Assembly: GCA_001643675.2 (NCBI GenBank)
Contig: LSRY02000056.1
Span: forward strand, 67,001-131,000
Direction: 5' to 3'
Length of the DNA stretch: 64,000 nt
DNA from: Monocercomonoides exilis
Lineage: Eukaryota; Preaxostyla; Oxymonadida; Polymastigidae
A model generated the notes under the pieces. It ran no database searches and was not told the origin of the DNA. It saw only the letters and a program-made list of their open reading frames with translations. The position numbers were made by a program, and so were the translations under genes. Within the stretch, counting starts at the first letter, position 1, and each line of letters begins with the position of its first letter. This document shows positions 48,601 through 58,264 of this stretch, in pieces.

Positions 48601-50773
48601 GGAGAAAGGATCGATTGTGTCAGTGAGCAATTGTGCCAATGTGAGGTTTGATCTGTGCAGGTTCTCTGGGGATTTGGAGGTAGAAGCAAGAGAAGAAAAG
48701 AAAACAAATGGAAGAACAGAAGAGATTTGCAAATGGATGGGATCAGTTGTGGATGCCATTTCAAGCAATTTGACAATGAAATACACCACAATCAGCAACT
48801 CGAAGAAAGGAGGGCTCTCTTTGTCAGGTGGAAGTGTTGTTATTGAGAACGGAGAGTTTGAAAACAACAATCCATCAATTGAAGGATCTTCATCATTGAG
48901 AAGAAATATTATCTGCTCTGATTCGGGAACATTGAATGTGATGAGTTTGAAAGGAGGAGATGGATTAAAGGATAACACTTCACTGTGGATGTTGAACGAT
49001 GGGTGCAGTTTTGAAGGGATTGTTTCTGAGAGGGACTCTTCATTCTTCATTCCTGTGTTGGAAAGTGTGGAAGCAAAAGAAGAGACAAAAAGAATAAAAT
49101 TGATATTCAAAGGAATGCTTCTTGTTCCATGCAATCTGTCATTCTCAATTGTGAAGCGGAAGGGAGAAGAGAAGGAGTTTGAAAAATACAATTTTGATTC
49201 AAATAGATTCTTGTCAGAAAGAGAAGTTGAAGGGAGTGTAGCAAAAGATCTTATCAGCAGTTGTGGAGATGAAATTGAAGTGAGTGCTTGTATTTTGTTT
49301 GGGAATTCAAATTCTCCATCTTCAACAAATTCATTCATCCTGAAGAATAGGAGCGAAGATCAGTCAAGTGGAAATGAAAGAATTGTTGAAGGTGGAAAGA
49401 AAGAAAGTTCTATATGGCCAATTATTGTCGTTGTGTTAGTTGTTCAGTTTTTAATTGTTCTTGTTGGATTAATTTTGTTTGTTGTTCGATGGAGGAAGGC
49501 AAAGAGACGAACAGAAGAACTGGAAGAGATTGTGAACGACACAGTGAAGAAGGATCCGAAGGCAATTGAGATGATCACAATGGAGATGTCTCCAGAGGAT
49601 CAGTGGAGGAGAGCAGAGAGAGAGGCTGAGAAGAAGAATGAAGAGAGAATAAAGAAGAGAATTTATGAGAATAGCTTGGGACACTCAGAGTCGTCAGAGC
49701 ATCTTCTGTCTGAGAGTGGATCCACTGAATACATTCTTGGTCAAGACTCGGACAAGATTCCCAAATGGATGCTGGAGAAGGTGAATGAGAAAGAAGAGGA
49801 GGAAGAAGTGAGAAAGGGATCACCATCTCCATCCATTTCATCCACTTCAACGACAGACACTTCAGACACAGATTCCACTTTTGTTCGGGGAGAGGATCTG
49901 TGCCCAACCACCTCATCCATGTCGAATCTGGTGGATGCAATGGCCTGCTCATCCCCTCATGAGAAGCTGATTGTGGATCTGAGGGATTCGATGTTCATGC
50001 TGTTGCACGGGAGGAACAAGACAAAGGAGATGGCGATTGGGAGTTTGAAAGAAAGAGAACAAACAGCTGCTCAGATCCTTTTCTGGGTGGCTAATCTTGC
50101 CCTCCACTCCTTTGATGAAATGGAAATTCCACTTCAATCACTGGCAAATCTGAGTCCTCATATTGTATTGTTCTCCGAGCACATGGTGATTTATATTGTG
50201 ATGCACTCTGACTTGTTGTCTGATGATTCAGACTCGTCTTCCATCTCTTCATCAACAGTTGTAACTTCTGCAAGTGATGATGATGATGATCAGGACTCCC
50301 TTCCATCATCAGCTTTTGAGGATGATGATTATTACAAAAAAGAGTGTTTGAGGTGGAAGGCGCCTGAGCTGCTGATGAACAAGAAGATGAGTGCAACAAA
50401 GGAATCAGTGACATTCTCGATTGGGATGATGCTGTGGGAGTGTTTGACACTGCAGATTCCGTTTTGTGATTATGAGGCAGAAGTGGCTGGGCAGAAGATT
50501 GTGAATGGAGAAAGTGTTGGGCTTGAGAAAATCCGAGATTCATCTTTTTATGAAGCAGTGAAAAGCGCAATTTCAATAGAACCGTTTGAAAGGCCTACAT
50601 TAACCACTTTAAAGCGAAAGTTTTACGAGTATTTTCCATTAGAAACAAATATTGTGACAGTTTCTGATGCAGTGGACTTTGATATTGGAGGAGATGAAGA
50701 AGGGAGCCAATGTGAAGAGAAAAATTCCAGGAATAGTTTTATAAGTAAAACAGCCTTCAATACAACAAGTTGA
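42659..50773 (+). CDS. Giant beta-helix surface receptor with membrane helix and kinase-like C-terminus
   Basis: Intronless, 2,704 residues. An N-terminal hydrophobic segment (MLSGICCFVCIIYF) is a likely signal peptide. The ectodomain is a string of Pmp/pectin-lyase-like beta-helix repeats (GGAIYMFN, GGGVMCAN, GGGMCVVA, GGGLDLED). It is divided into modules that each begin with a CG...C.SI-type signature at about residues 638 (CGIDESRACKSI), 998 (CGFEAFRCLT), 1354 (CGYSEAPCSSI) and 1757 (CGRRDAPCESI). One membrane helix lies at about 2252-2276 (IIVVVLVVQFLIVLVG). The cytosolic part has Glu/Lys and Ser/Asp linkers, then a kinase-like domain with RWKAPELL (APE motif, about 2565), FSIGMMLWECLT (helix F) and ERPTL. 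The catalytic loop looks like NLSPHIVLF (about 2497) and no DFG is visible, so it is probably a pseudokinase. A surface receptor or adhesin is the natural reading; ligand unknown. Confidence 0.85.
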   Translation: MLSGICCFVCIIYFQCMYNGMANEETFQTNELKKERIDDNLERNWSDTFQKDIFANENALETNIDGREGGTKITKKCEKRKNGDSKEENDEKLKFKKSSPNEMVRGTNMSDERKMRKQQRFEGESWIEGCLMFANSSIKLHSLGLVPNEGQSVLNAAKECFVEVNRCGIEIGGEIPPFCFSGSCGLFINISLRFPLNSHLQKCTSLFSSQPFEEVRSEKCHVSVCSSHFSSFCVSSAPFLSSPSIPLISLSQLTFFNISTSSTDCPSPATVTTQTSYLMNSCSFSSICDAYDGGIVPSLNNPLTSLTASNTSFFKCCRTRNIECNGTADNIIKPGRQNITDNGANLFTWCEWNGSKTTGTNKDFSDGTSNGGAIYMFNMENGILIVTHCSFNGCAAFHTGGGVMCANIKSVEIENNSFNSCTAQISAGGGMCVVAVSSCVRISGCKFRFCQAYHYGGGLDLEDINCSGTGCIDTENDGGESLCVIDCSFTSCSVSSYYGGGMFCEIVPKTQLKIRFIQFISCSAALYGGGLRIHLLRQSSQKDIIYCDYLFFHECECSGNPPYGHDIMFYDLFNAFLSSSNPFFECYTTNTNDQRVCYGYDNMGSSWSYHHTEKQWWINNGILNRFVAVDGGFEDKMCGIDESRACKSIGVAVHQSKTQTTLVVIPMEGIHKRETTPIDIESMKVSVIGSGNDKSSIGTGALSSTGSLFSVTTGHLGLLHMKVDCNSNANPSSPSVVVVSDGSGSLSLEDVVITTSNTGEYLISSSLFVVPLSQLSMVGVEIKDMNVSEPLFSEPDQSSRSTSGESVLVNVTIRNVKLTTGKGAVITMSAKSEEKFLVSNTTIEGCECEEGNGGGMSIHLADNGEVVMNGTTVVDGCKAGNNGGNGGKGGGMFVLMESEGCGLTIGQNVEFSKVNENVASYGKDVFIHCESGVFLESKVNTSSFSFFDASVIPSNVLKLSGSENGNESEVIPLFVYLCTMGTKVIVDGSGGNGKDHNHCGFEAFRCLTVDYCANSRMNSTVNEIEIVSSSSITKEITGSSFGVIISGRITSSAEERMGVNVSDRGSATQNWLVGCSSSLTMSRLSFVVKDQLNMRRSAFIHSTSTLKITNCSVSFESGAMTDGKIGYNVINIEGGELIMNGFVMEGGVTMNGKSTISMTDGMRLEMLNSRVSGVEVIGVDGGCMNVVMKEEGSAKVEECNFSSRCSDGNEMKGGGMMISVVKGRSLELKKVNLSRCEVPSEDSEEGGKGIGGGMFVELPNQMGSFVMEGMTFEGCNAWKGKNVFVSGWNLSEIVNKDHFKWEMSEGELKSLDELCGREKKTTGEGYVIPLVVYLWRNWSGNGFASKDQGGDFSGCGYSEAPCSSIEHLISLRYEPLGKGETHINIVGTGALNRAISFPSPPSLTETPIVTIEGEKKGTVLKVREMDGNGGGKSMVVSNVHLSFKNISFTMPNELGRHSSFIQSSSSSAMLSVVSCSIDCNEETREMKYCVVRADGGSVAIEDFMLSELSVAKGFVEFTTDVKSVDVMNLTISNTTISGGSLISLSQPSPTNVLIHNPRESTKQIVSVKSSSFTNITCSENRACVMSVGSFSSWMECVIEGCVLTKCMSERSLEGGGMKMLMKRGESEVKVSGCSFGMCVCSTGNGRGGGMMIDALDPNVECSNTEMRPLGLRLENIRFMMNDAFVGKDVFILCDSIASQINERLFLLDFSQESLKLNNSMCGSDGEENIDVDLIPLITFYYSSQVFVSVKGSDSAQCGRRDAPCESIGNAVQHIQRSIASMIIIDGEGKIGGECVTGDVRMVPVKKTKGKIHFDGKIEKASEENSILKFVNESAVERCSFEFGEQFSSSHSCIMKVKNGTIMMRECECLSSTSELVIKSIVMSVEGGELEMDKCVFTRMQLSVPLIEFIGESKAVISETKIDNLDSEGNVIEVGDRAEVEMKELDVQNITLSRSGSAVKMQYLVKNEVLSNCSFGKCLSSKEKGSIVSVSNCANVRFDLCRFSGDLEVEAREEKKTNGRTEEICKWMGSVVDAISSNLTMKYTTISNSKKGGLSLSGGSVVIENGEFENNNPSIEGSSSLRRNIICSDSGTLNVMSLKGGDGLKDNTSLWMLNDGCSFEGIVSERDSSFFIPVLESVEAKEETKRIKLIFKGMLLVPCNLSFSIVKRKGEEKEFEKYNFDSNRFLSEREVEGSVAKDLISSCGDEIEVSACILFGNSNSPSSTNSFILKNRSEDQSSGNERIVEGGKKESSIWPIIVVVLVVQFLIVLVGLILFVVRWRKAKRRTEELEEIVNDTVKKDPKAIEMITMEMSPEDQWRRAEREAEKKNEERIKKRIYENSLGHSESSEHLLSESGSTEYILGQDSDKIPKWMLEKVNEKEEEEEVRKGSPSPSISSTSTTDTSDTDSTFVRGEDLCPTTSSMSNLVDAMACSSPHEKLIVDLRDSMFMLLHGRNKTKEMAIGSLKEREQTAAQILFWVANLALHSFDEMEIPLQSLANLSPHIVLFSEHMVIYIVMHSDLLSDDSDSSSISSSTVVTSASDDDDDQDSLPSSAFEDDDYYKKECLRWKAPELLMNKKMSATKESVTFSIGMMLWECLTLQIPFCDYEAEVAGQKIVNGESVGLEKIRDSSFYEAVKSAISIEPFERPTLTTLKRKFYEYFPLETNIVTVSDAVDFDIGGDEEGSQCEEKNSRNSFISKTAFNTTS

Positions 50774-53150
50774 ATTACAAAATAATTTTGCATATTTTTG
50801 TGGAGAGGACTGATGTTTGTACATGTTTATATGATTTTTTTAGCTTTCTTTGTAAAGAATCACACAACTATTTTACTTTTTTTGACTGTTTCGTTTCCAT
50901 AATGATGAAATTTTTTGAAACTTTACCAACAACTTTGCTCTTTTCAAACTCTTTTGAAATATTGTAATTCTGATGTTCTTTGATTGTCTTTCATTTCAAA
51001 ATCACCTTCCAAACTTTGGCATTTCATTTTTATGTTTTTATTAGGAAGTCATGATTTTCTGTGATGTATTGATCCAAAATTTTGTGTTCATACATATTAT
51101 CATAGTTTTTGTTTCACTCAACATAACGCCAATTTTTTATTTTTATCATATTATTGTTTTATCATGTTCGATGTTCAAATTTTGTATTCATGCTTTCATC
51201 TTTTTATTTTTTTCTAGCAATTAAAAGACCTAATATGCTTTTTAAATCCACTCAAAAATTCAATGGTCTTTCCTTAAAGAATGAATTGAGATTTTCACAA
51301 ATGTAAAAAATTTTCAAAATTTAAAAACAAACAAATAATAAGAAAATAATTTCAAGATAGGAAAAAAAACCGACTCGATTTTCAAGAAAATTTTATCGTT
51401 TCAAATATCAACACTCTGATTTCAATAAAAAGAAAAAATATCAGTTCTCACTAACAAATCAAAGGAAATGCTTATTGTTGAAAATTATTGATTGGAAAAA
51501 TAAATGATAATAGTCTTTTTTTATAACTAATTGATCAAAATGTTAAATCAAAAACAAATATAATCAAAAAAAAATGAATTTTTGTTTTATTATTAATATT
51601 TTTGATTTTGGGTAATAATGGTTAATTTTTTGAAAAACATAATAAATGAATATTTTCATGAGTGATTATTTTTGAAATCAATTTTTTTTTTTCCTTCAAA
51701 TATTTCAATTCCAAATTTTGTGAAAAGAAAATGTGATTAAACACTGAAAAGAAATTTCACAATTGATTGAAAGAATAATTGGCATTCATTTTGGACATCC
51801 TTTTTATTTAATAATTGTGAATCTTTAAATATTTGATGAAATACACGTACAAAATAAAAAGAATCTTAGAAAAACAGACACCCCGATAAAAATTGTGATA
51901 AAAATAATTATCACACATATGGGTGATTTTTTTTGACATCATAAAAAAAGATCAAAAATTGAAAAGAAAAAATCAATAGTGGTATATTTTGATCAAAAAG
52001 TTAAATTGAATTTTTGTTAGTATTTTGCTTTTATTGCTATCATATATATTTGTAAAATTCATAAGAACAAAAAAAGGGCAAATGGGTATGATACGACCAG
52101 TGAAAAATTCATATCATAACGATTTCTTTTTCATATTCCCATCAGACAAATCATTAGTACAATGCAGATGAAGTCAATTTTTATCATCTATTTTTACATA
52201 GAAAGAAATTTATTATTTTTTCAATTTTTGAATAATGATAAAAAAATATTTTCGTATTAAAGCCCTAATATCTTTATAAATAAAGTTAAAATGAAATTAC
52301 TTTAAGGGTTAACCCTAATTCATAGAGTTCTGTTGTTAAAACTAGTTAATAGGGAAAAAAAACCTAAAAGAAAACATAATTGAATTAAATGATGGGCTCG
52401 TTCAAAGATTTTTATCATTTCAAAAATAATAACGTTGGTAGATAATTTAATTTTTGAAAAGATTTTGACGACTGACCTTAATTAATGAGTATGTTAAGCT
52501 CGGTTTCAATTCAATTTTTGATATTTTAAAGAAAAAAATCATAACTGGCCGTATAATCCCCTTTTGCCAAAAAAAGATACCTTTTTTATGTTTTAAGTGA
52601 AAAAGAAAATTTTGATCATGTTTAATAAAAATAAACAAAAAACAAATACTGAAACTTCTAAAAGGAAAATAGTCATATCATAATTGGAAAAACAAAACTT
52701 ATAAAGAAAATTTATATTTATTGAACAATGTTGATGGATTTTTATGTACAAAATAAAATTTCTTCAAATAACATGCATTGAGTTTTGTTTTCATTGAGGT
52801 AAAACTTCATCACCAACTTCCTGCTACAGCTGAGCAGTTCAACGACTTATTATAACAACGAAAGGAATGGAGGCGAAACAATAATGGATGATCACAATAG
52901 AGTCAATCTCACTTTTCTCTCCTTTTTATTTTTTTGAACAAATTTCTAACTTTCTTCTTCATCTGCTGCCCATTTTTCTTGCTTTTCTGCTCCACTTCAT
53001 TAATATCCCCCATTTGAAAATGTTGCCCTTGTTGTTTTCTTTTATATATATTGTTTTCCTAATAAAAGTTTCATAACACTTCTTAATCACTTCTTTAACG
53101 AAAAAAGAACTTGTTAATTTTTTTCAGCGAATATGCTTCGTTCATTTTCT
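50774..53150. other. Long AT-rich gene-free region
   Basis: About 2.4 kb of very AT-rich DNA with only short, unconvincing open frames. It holds one copy of a dispersed motif at 51916-51960, also found at 59785-59839. A single GGGTTAACCCTAA palindrome at about 52306 has no tandem context. No RNA gene was recognised. Confidence 0.45.
51916..51960 (+). repeat. Dispersed repeat beginning CATATGGGTGATTTT, copy 1
   Basis: CATATGGGTGATTTTTTTTG, then ACATCATAAAAAA and GATCAAAAATT. It matches the copy at 59785-59839, which carries an insertion of about 10 bases before GATCAAAAATT. Confidence 0.7.
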
Positions 53151-55250
53151 TTATTTTCTTCTCTTCTCAGCAAGCTCCCTCTTCCTCAACCACACATTCA
53201 TCACCAGTCTCATCTTTAACAACCTCACTATATTCCATCTCATCTCTCTCACAAACCCCTTCTCTTTCAACTCCTTAACAGTTTTAACAGTTCCATGAGC
53301 AGCGTAAATTTGGCACACAGAAACCAGCAAACATCGGAAGGCGAACACTTTCCTTGACGTGAAGATCATCCGGTTCCGCGTGATTGAAGAGGTGACCGAA
53401 GGAAGAAGAAGATGATGAGGAAGAGGAAGAAACAATAGCAGCAGAAATATCATGAGATAATGCAATATATCAAGAAGAGAGGAGAATGTAGTTAACAGAA
53501 GGGTTCAAGCAAGCACTGGACGAGACCGAATCAATAGCCCATTCAGAAAATGACTCAGAAACAGAAGAAGAAGTTGAAGAAGAAGATGAATGAGAAGACG
53601 AATGATAATTGGCTGCTATTGTGGCTGAGGAGTTGGTGTGTGTGATAGAACAAGCAGATACAGCTGTGCTCGCATCTGACAAAACATCCAATTCTTTGGA
53701 AGAGATTGAGTGATGTTTCTTGGAAGAAAAAGTTAAATTCTCTGATTTTTGGCAAATTTATTTTTCTTATTCTTGTTATTCTTCTTCTTCTTCTTTTCTT
53801 CTTTCTTCTTCTTTTTTCACTTTTTTCACTTTTTTCTCTTTCTTCTCTATCTTCTCTATCTTCTCTTTCTTCTCTTTCTTCTCTTTCTTCTTTTTCTTTT
53901 TCTTCTTTCATTTCAATTAGTTTCTTCGTTTTCTGCTAAAAAAGAGAATGTCTATTGAAATGAGTGTGTTTTCAATGAGGATTGATGAGAAAGTTGTTTG
54001 ATGATTGACGGCTGTGTGATCTATGAATAATCAGCCTTTGAATATGAAGAAGAAGATGGAGGAGAAGAAGAATGAAGAGAAGAAGAATGAAGAGAAGAAG
54101 AGAGAGAGAAAGAAGGAGAAGGAGAGGAAAAGTGAGAGGAAGAATGAGTTTGTGAAAGAGAACGGGGAAATGAATGGAAAGAAGGAGAAGGAGGAAAAGA
54201 AGAGGAAAAGGAGAGGAAGTAGACATGTTCGATAAAAAGGCAGTGCTTAGGCTGGATATGTCGAAGGACTTATGTGTGAGTGAAGAAGAGTCTGTGGCAG
54301 GAGATGACTGAGTGAGAGGCTTCGGCGGGGTTCCAACAAGAACAGAAGTAACAGACAATTGTGCGTGTGACAATGGAGAATAAGGAGGAGTAGCAAATGT
54401 TGAGAAGGCTGTGATGTTTTCAACGTGTAACTTTGCAGATGAGAGTGTGCAGTCGAGCGAGTAAAATGTCTGCTGTTGTTCATCATTATTTTCATCATCT
54501 CCTTCTTCTCTTCCCCTGTCCCTCCTCCTCCTTTCTGTTGCTGTATGTGCAAGCCTTGTGTCGAAAGTGTCAATTTGCGATGTTCAAAACTCGTCTTTCT
54601 TCTTCTTCTTCGTCTTCGCCTTTGGCTCTTCCTGCTGTCTCCCTTTCCTCTGCTCGGAACTCAATTTGCCACTGTTCTCCGCTCTCTTTGCCTCTTTCAT
54701 TTGATAGCGCACTCCTCGCTCTTCGCTTCTTGGCGGTGTCATAAAGTGAGTGGATAATTGCGATGTGCTGGCAGCCCCTTCCCCTTCCTACCCCAATTTC
54801 TCTTCTCATTTCCGTTCACCTCATTCACTGGAGCTTGTGTACTGAAGAAGAACGAGCTCCTTTAGCAGAGTAAGATGAACCGCTGTTGAATAGGAAATCC
54901 GTTCAAATGCACAACCTGAAATCCAATAGAACACATCGACAGTGATGATGATGAAGAGTATAAAGAAAAAGGAGGAGGATAGGAAGAAGAAGAAGAAGAA
55001 GAAGAAGAAGCAATATTTGACTGAAGAAGATTCTGTGTGTTTTTGGCTATGCTGTTCATATCATGTGTGCTAGTCGCTGAATAAGCAAGTGAATCGTGAG
55101 GAAGCGAATTTTGTGTTCGGAAACCGAAAAATGAGGAAGATGATCGATTGAATGAAGGAGGATTATCGGAAGAAGAAGAAGACGAAGACGAAGACGAAGT
55201 TCAAGTGAAAAAATGTGAATATTTGTGGTGATAGAGAAATGCGCAACCAC
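53151..55250 (-). pseudogene. Decayed serine-rich coding remnants
   Basis: A chain of minus-strand fragments in different frames. They are 55250-54862 (protein-like text such as NSLPHDSLAYSATSTHD before a Ser run), 54373-53972 (SVTSVLVGTPPKPLTQ), 53691-53470 (SEWAIDSVSSSACLNP) and 53465-53151 (SRKVFAFRCLLVSVCQIY). They are separated by stops and frame changes without convincing introns. Pentamer and hexamer purine/pyrimidine runs (53760-53910, 54040-54215) expand the zone. This composition is typical of the Ser-rich genes elsewhere in the window, so I read it as one or more dead genes. Exact limits are uncertain. Confidence 0.4.
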
Positions 55251-56785
55251 TCAAATAACATTTCTGAAATAAATGATGAGGACACTTTGCGTGATGTCGT
55301 TGATTGGCCAAAACATCTCGCTTGATGTCTAAACTTCAGATTGGTCAGAAAAACTCAACCACAAAATCTATTGCAACAGATTTTTGTGAATCAATAATGT
55401 TGGTTTTCCACAAATCATTTGTCTTCTTTCTGTGACTTCACCTCCTTTCACCTCAAAAATAGAAAATGATAATATCTCTCAATTTCCATTCCTTTCCATT
55501 TCCATCTTCCATTCAGCTCACAAAACACTCAGAAAATATCTATCCCCTCCTTTTCTTCAGCATTCCCATTCTCTTCCAAAAAATATTCTTCTCCTCTCAT
55601 AAAAAATACCTCTCTTCCATTTGAACACTTCAGAATATTCTTCTTCCTTCCCGCTTTTGCCCTCTTTTCTTTCTCTTCAAAATCCATTTCTCCCATCAAC
55701 AATAATTACCTTCCTCATCATCCCCAGTCACTTCTCTATATATTTTCTACATTTTCTTCTATAAATCTCCGCCTGCTCTTCTCCATCCCTCCGTCTCCAA
55801 ATTTCAATCAATCAAAAACCCCTCTTGAAGCATTAACATTCAAAAATGCACTCAACTCCCACCCCCTGCCACAAATAATCCTCTTCCATTACTTGTCTGC
55901 CACATATCCATCCTGTTCCAGGCATTGATAAGATAAACATCAAATACTGCATTGGGTATTTGAGAATATTATTAAAGGAGATGATCATGATAAAAAAAGA
56001 AAAACGCATCTGGACATCAATCGCACTGCGGGTTGGTTGAGAAGACACTCCCAATGAGATACACGATGCATTTTGTGGAGATTTATTCCATGCTGCAATT
56101 TGACCACTCTTAGGTTGAAGCTGAAAAGTGTTTTTTTGAATGATGATTGTTGTGAAAATGAGGCTTTTTAGCAAAAAACAGTAGAGGAGCAGTTTGACAT
56201 TTATTTCTTTTTCTTTATATGAATATTAACCTGCCGACTGTTTTTGTGTTGTTTTCAGGGCAGCAGGCGTAAATGAATGAAAGCAAATGAAAGCGGGATA
56301 TCTCGTTGTGCAGGGTGAGTATGGAGTTCGGACAGCGAATTAGTGAGGAAAGTGCACAGGATGAAGGGATTTGGATGTGAATTGGAGATGATATTTTTGG
56401 AATAAGAAGTTTTTTGATGATGAGTGTGGAAATGAGTAAAATACATAAATTTTACATTATTCAGAAGAGAAAGATAACTAAACAGTTGAAAGAGAAGCGA
56501 ATGTGGGTGAATCAACTATGAAAATTATTTATTGTCAAAAATTGATTGATGTTTTCTATTATTTGTTGATTTCAACCAATCAATTCTTTTTTCATCAATA
56601 ACATTTTTCTGCAAATTTTTCAAAAGATATTTATTGAATAATTTATCTAAATTGTTGCATTCATATTTTATTTGCGGTTAATTAATTGTTTAATTCTGTT
56701 TATTAGAGTTTTGAAACTTTTTGGATATGTTTAATGAATTTTCTTCAAATTTTGAAGCAAAAACAATTAGAAACAAATTAAAATT
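55251..56785. other. Intergenic region with no supported gene
   Basis: AT-rich sequence flanking the first transposon copy. Minus-strand frames of 86-113 codons at 55833-56515 have no recognisable domain. No repeat family or RNA gene was identified before the transposon end at 56786. Confidence 0.4.
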
Positions 56786-56809
56786 GGCATAATCGCGTTA
56801 TATCGGACA
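56786..56809 (+). repeat. Terminal inverted repeat, left, copy 1
   Basis: Begins GGCATAA and continues TCGCGTTATATCGGACA; pairs with 58241-58264. Confidence 0.92.
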
Positions 56810-56984
56810 ACGAAAATTTCAGTTTTTTTGTGTCTGATTTACTTAAATATGTATCTAATTCATTTTAAAAATAGTTTTAAAGCGCGGAAAACGTTTTGTC
56901 AAAAATAAAAAAATGTTTCGAAAATATCACAATTTATGGGTATGTTCCTATTTAGGGTTATTGAAAAACAAACAATGATCAAAA

Positions 56985-58062
56985 ATGGCATATCCAAGGG
57001 AAAAGAAATATTCTGTATTCGGTAAAATTTGTACATTTATAAAAGAAGAAACTGCATGGGATTGGTTTTTTCATCACATTCTGGAAGATAAAAGTCCAGA
57101 TTGCAGAATTCATAAGAAAAAGAAGGTTTTAGTGAAAGAAGGAGCAAATTATAGGTATTGGACATGTAGAAAATGTGCAACAAAAAAATCAGTGTACAAA
57201 GGAACTAATTTGGAGAATTCAAAGTGTGGAATTAATAAGTTTTTACTCATCATCTTGTTTCTTTGGCTTGGGATTTCTCAATCAAACATTCAAAAAATGC
57301 TTGATTTGCATGATTCAGTTGTTGGCTATTGGAGCTGTGTGTTAAGATGTGCTTGTATGGATTTTATCAACAACAATCCAATCAAACTGGGAGGTGAGGG
57401 GGTTATTGTAGAGATTGATGAGTGCGTATGGAGACGAAGAAAATATAAAAGGGGGAGAAAGAAAAAAGCAAATTTGGATTTTCGGTGCGATAGAAAGGAC
57501 AGAAAATAAAAAAGAAATCAAGAAGAAATTCATCAATATAGTTCCTGACAGATCTGCAAAAACTCTTCTTCCGATAATCAGACAGCACATTTTGCCAGGC
57601 ACAACTATCATGAGTGATGAATGGAAAGCCTATTCATCACTGGAAGCATTCGGATACATTCATAAAACAGTCTGTCATAAGAGAAATTTTGTTGATCCTC
57701 TGAGCGGAGCTTGTACAAACACGATAGAGGGTATGTGGTCGCATTTGCGGGGGTTTTTCCCAAAACATGGTGTTAGAGAACGGTTTTTGGGGGATTATCT
57801 AGCATTTTGGATGGTGAAAAATACAAAACAACTCGCTTTTCAAGATGTTGTACACATGATCGTTTACAGAAAGGAAGAGGAAATCGAAGAACAAATTTTG
57901 GAAGAACAGGATAAAGAAGAAGACGACGAATTAACAGATGAAAATATTCCAGATATTGATGATTTTGATTCTTCAGAATCTTCCAATGAGAAAAAAGATG
58001 AATCAACAGACAGCTTGGGATTATCTGATGGTGCTGATGCATCGGAATGGGTGGATGAATAA
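56985..58062 (+). pseudogene. IS1595/Merlin-type transposase, frameshifted
   Basis: Same protein as the intact transposase at 60141-61217, but a run of six A residues (57462-57467; five in the intact copy) shifts the frame after RGRKKK. Translation then stops after 174 residues. The downstream part (DDE Asp-211 and Glu-248 region) continues in the next frame to 58062 with nearly the same sequence, including VPDRSAK where the intact copy has VPDRYAK. This copy cannot make a full transposase without frameshifting, but its ends are intact, so it could be moved by the other copy. Confidence 0.9.
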
Positions 58063-58240
58063 TAACAATTGATAATTTTTCTATTTTTCGATTTTTTTCA
58101 TTGACCCACAATCATTTTTTTTTTGAAAAAAGAAAAATTAAAAACTCGATTTTGACAAACTTCCGCGCTTTTTTAATATCCAAAACATTAATATATATGA
58201 ATAATAAACATTTCTATTTGCATTAAAATCAATTTCTCAA

Positions 58241-58264
58241 TGTCCGATATAACGCGAATTTGCC
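58241..58264 (-). repeat. Terminal inverted repeat, right, copy 1
   Basis: Reverse complement begins GGCAAAT and continues TCGCGTTATATCGGACA. Confidence 0.92.

Larger units (their letters stand above)
56786..58264 (+). mobile_element. IS1595/Merlin-type DNA transposon, copy 1 (1,479 bp, broken transposase)
   Basis: Bounded by 24-bp terminal inverted repeats (56786-56809 and 58241-58264), identical except at two positions; both contain TCGCGTTATATCGGACA. A second, subterminal inverted repeat sits about 95 bp inside each end (GCGCGGAA plus TTTTGTCAAAA-like). The interior carries one transposase gene, here frameshifted. The element is nearly identical to the inverted copy at 59939-61416, differing by one inserted A and a few substitutions. 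The left flank is TTAAAATT and the right flank GAGTTTTG, so there is no direct target duplication around this copy. Confidence 0.92.

Noticed and set aside
52300-52320. GGGTTAACCCTAA, like one telomere repeat unit
   Set aside because: A single occurrence in AT-rich DNA with no tandem array; chance palindrome.
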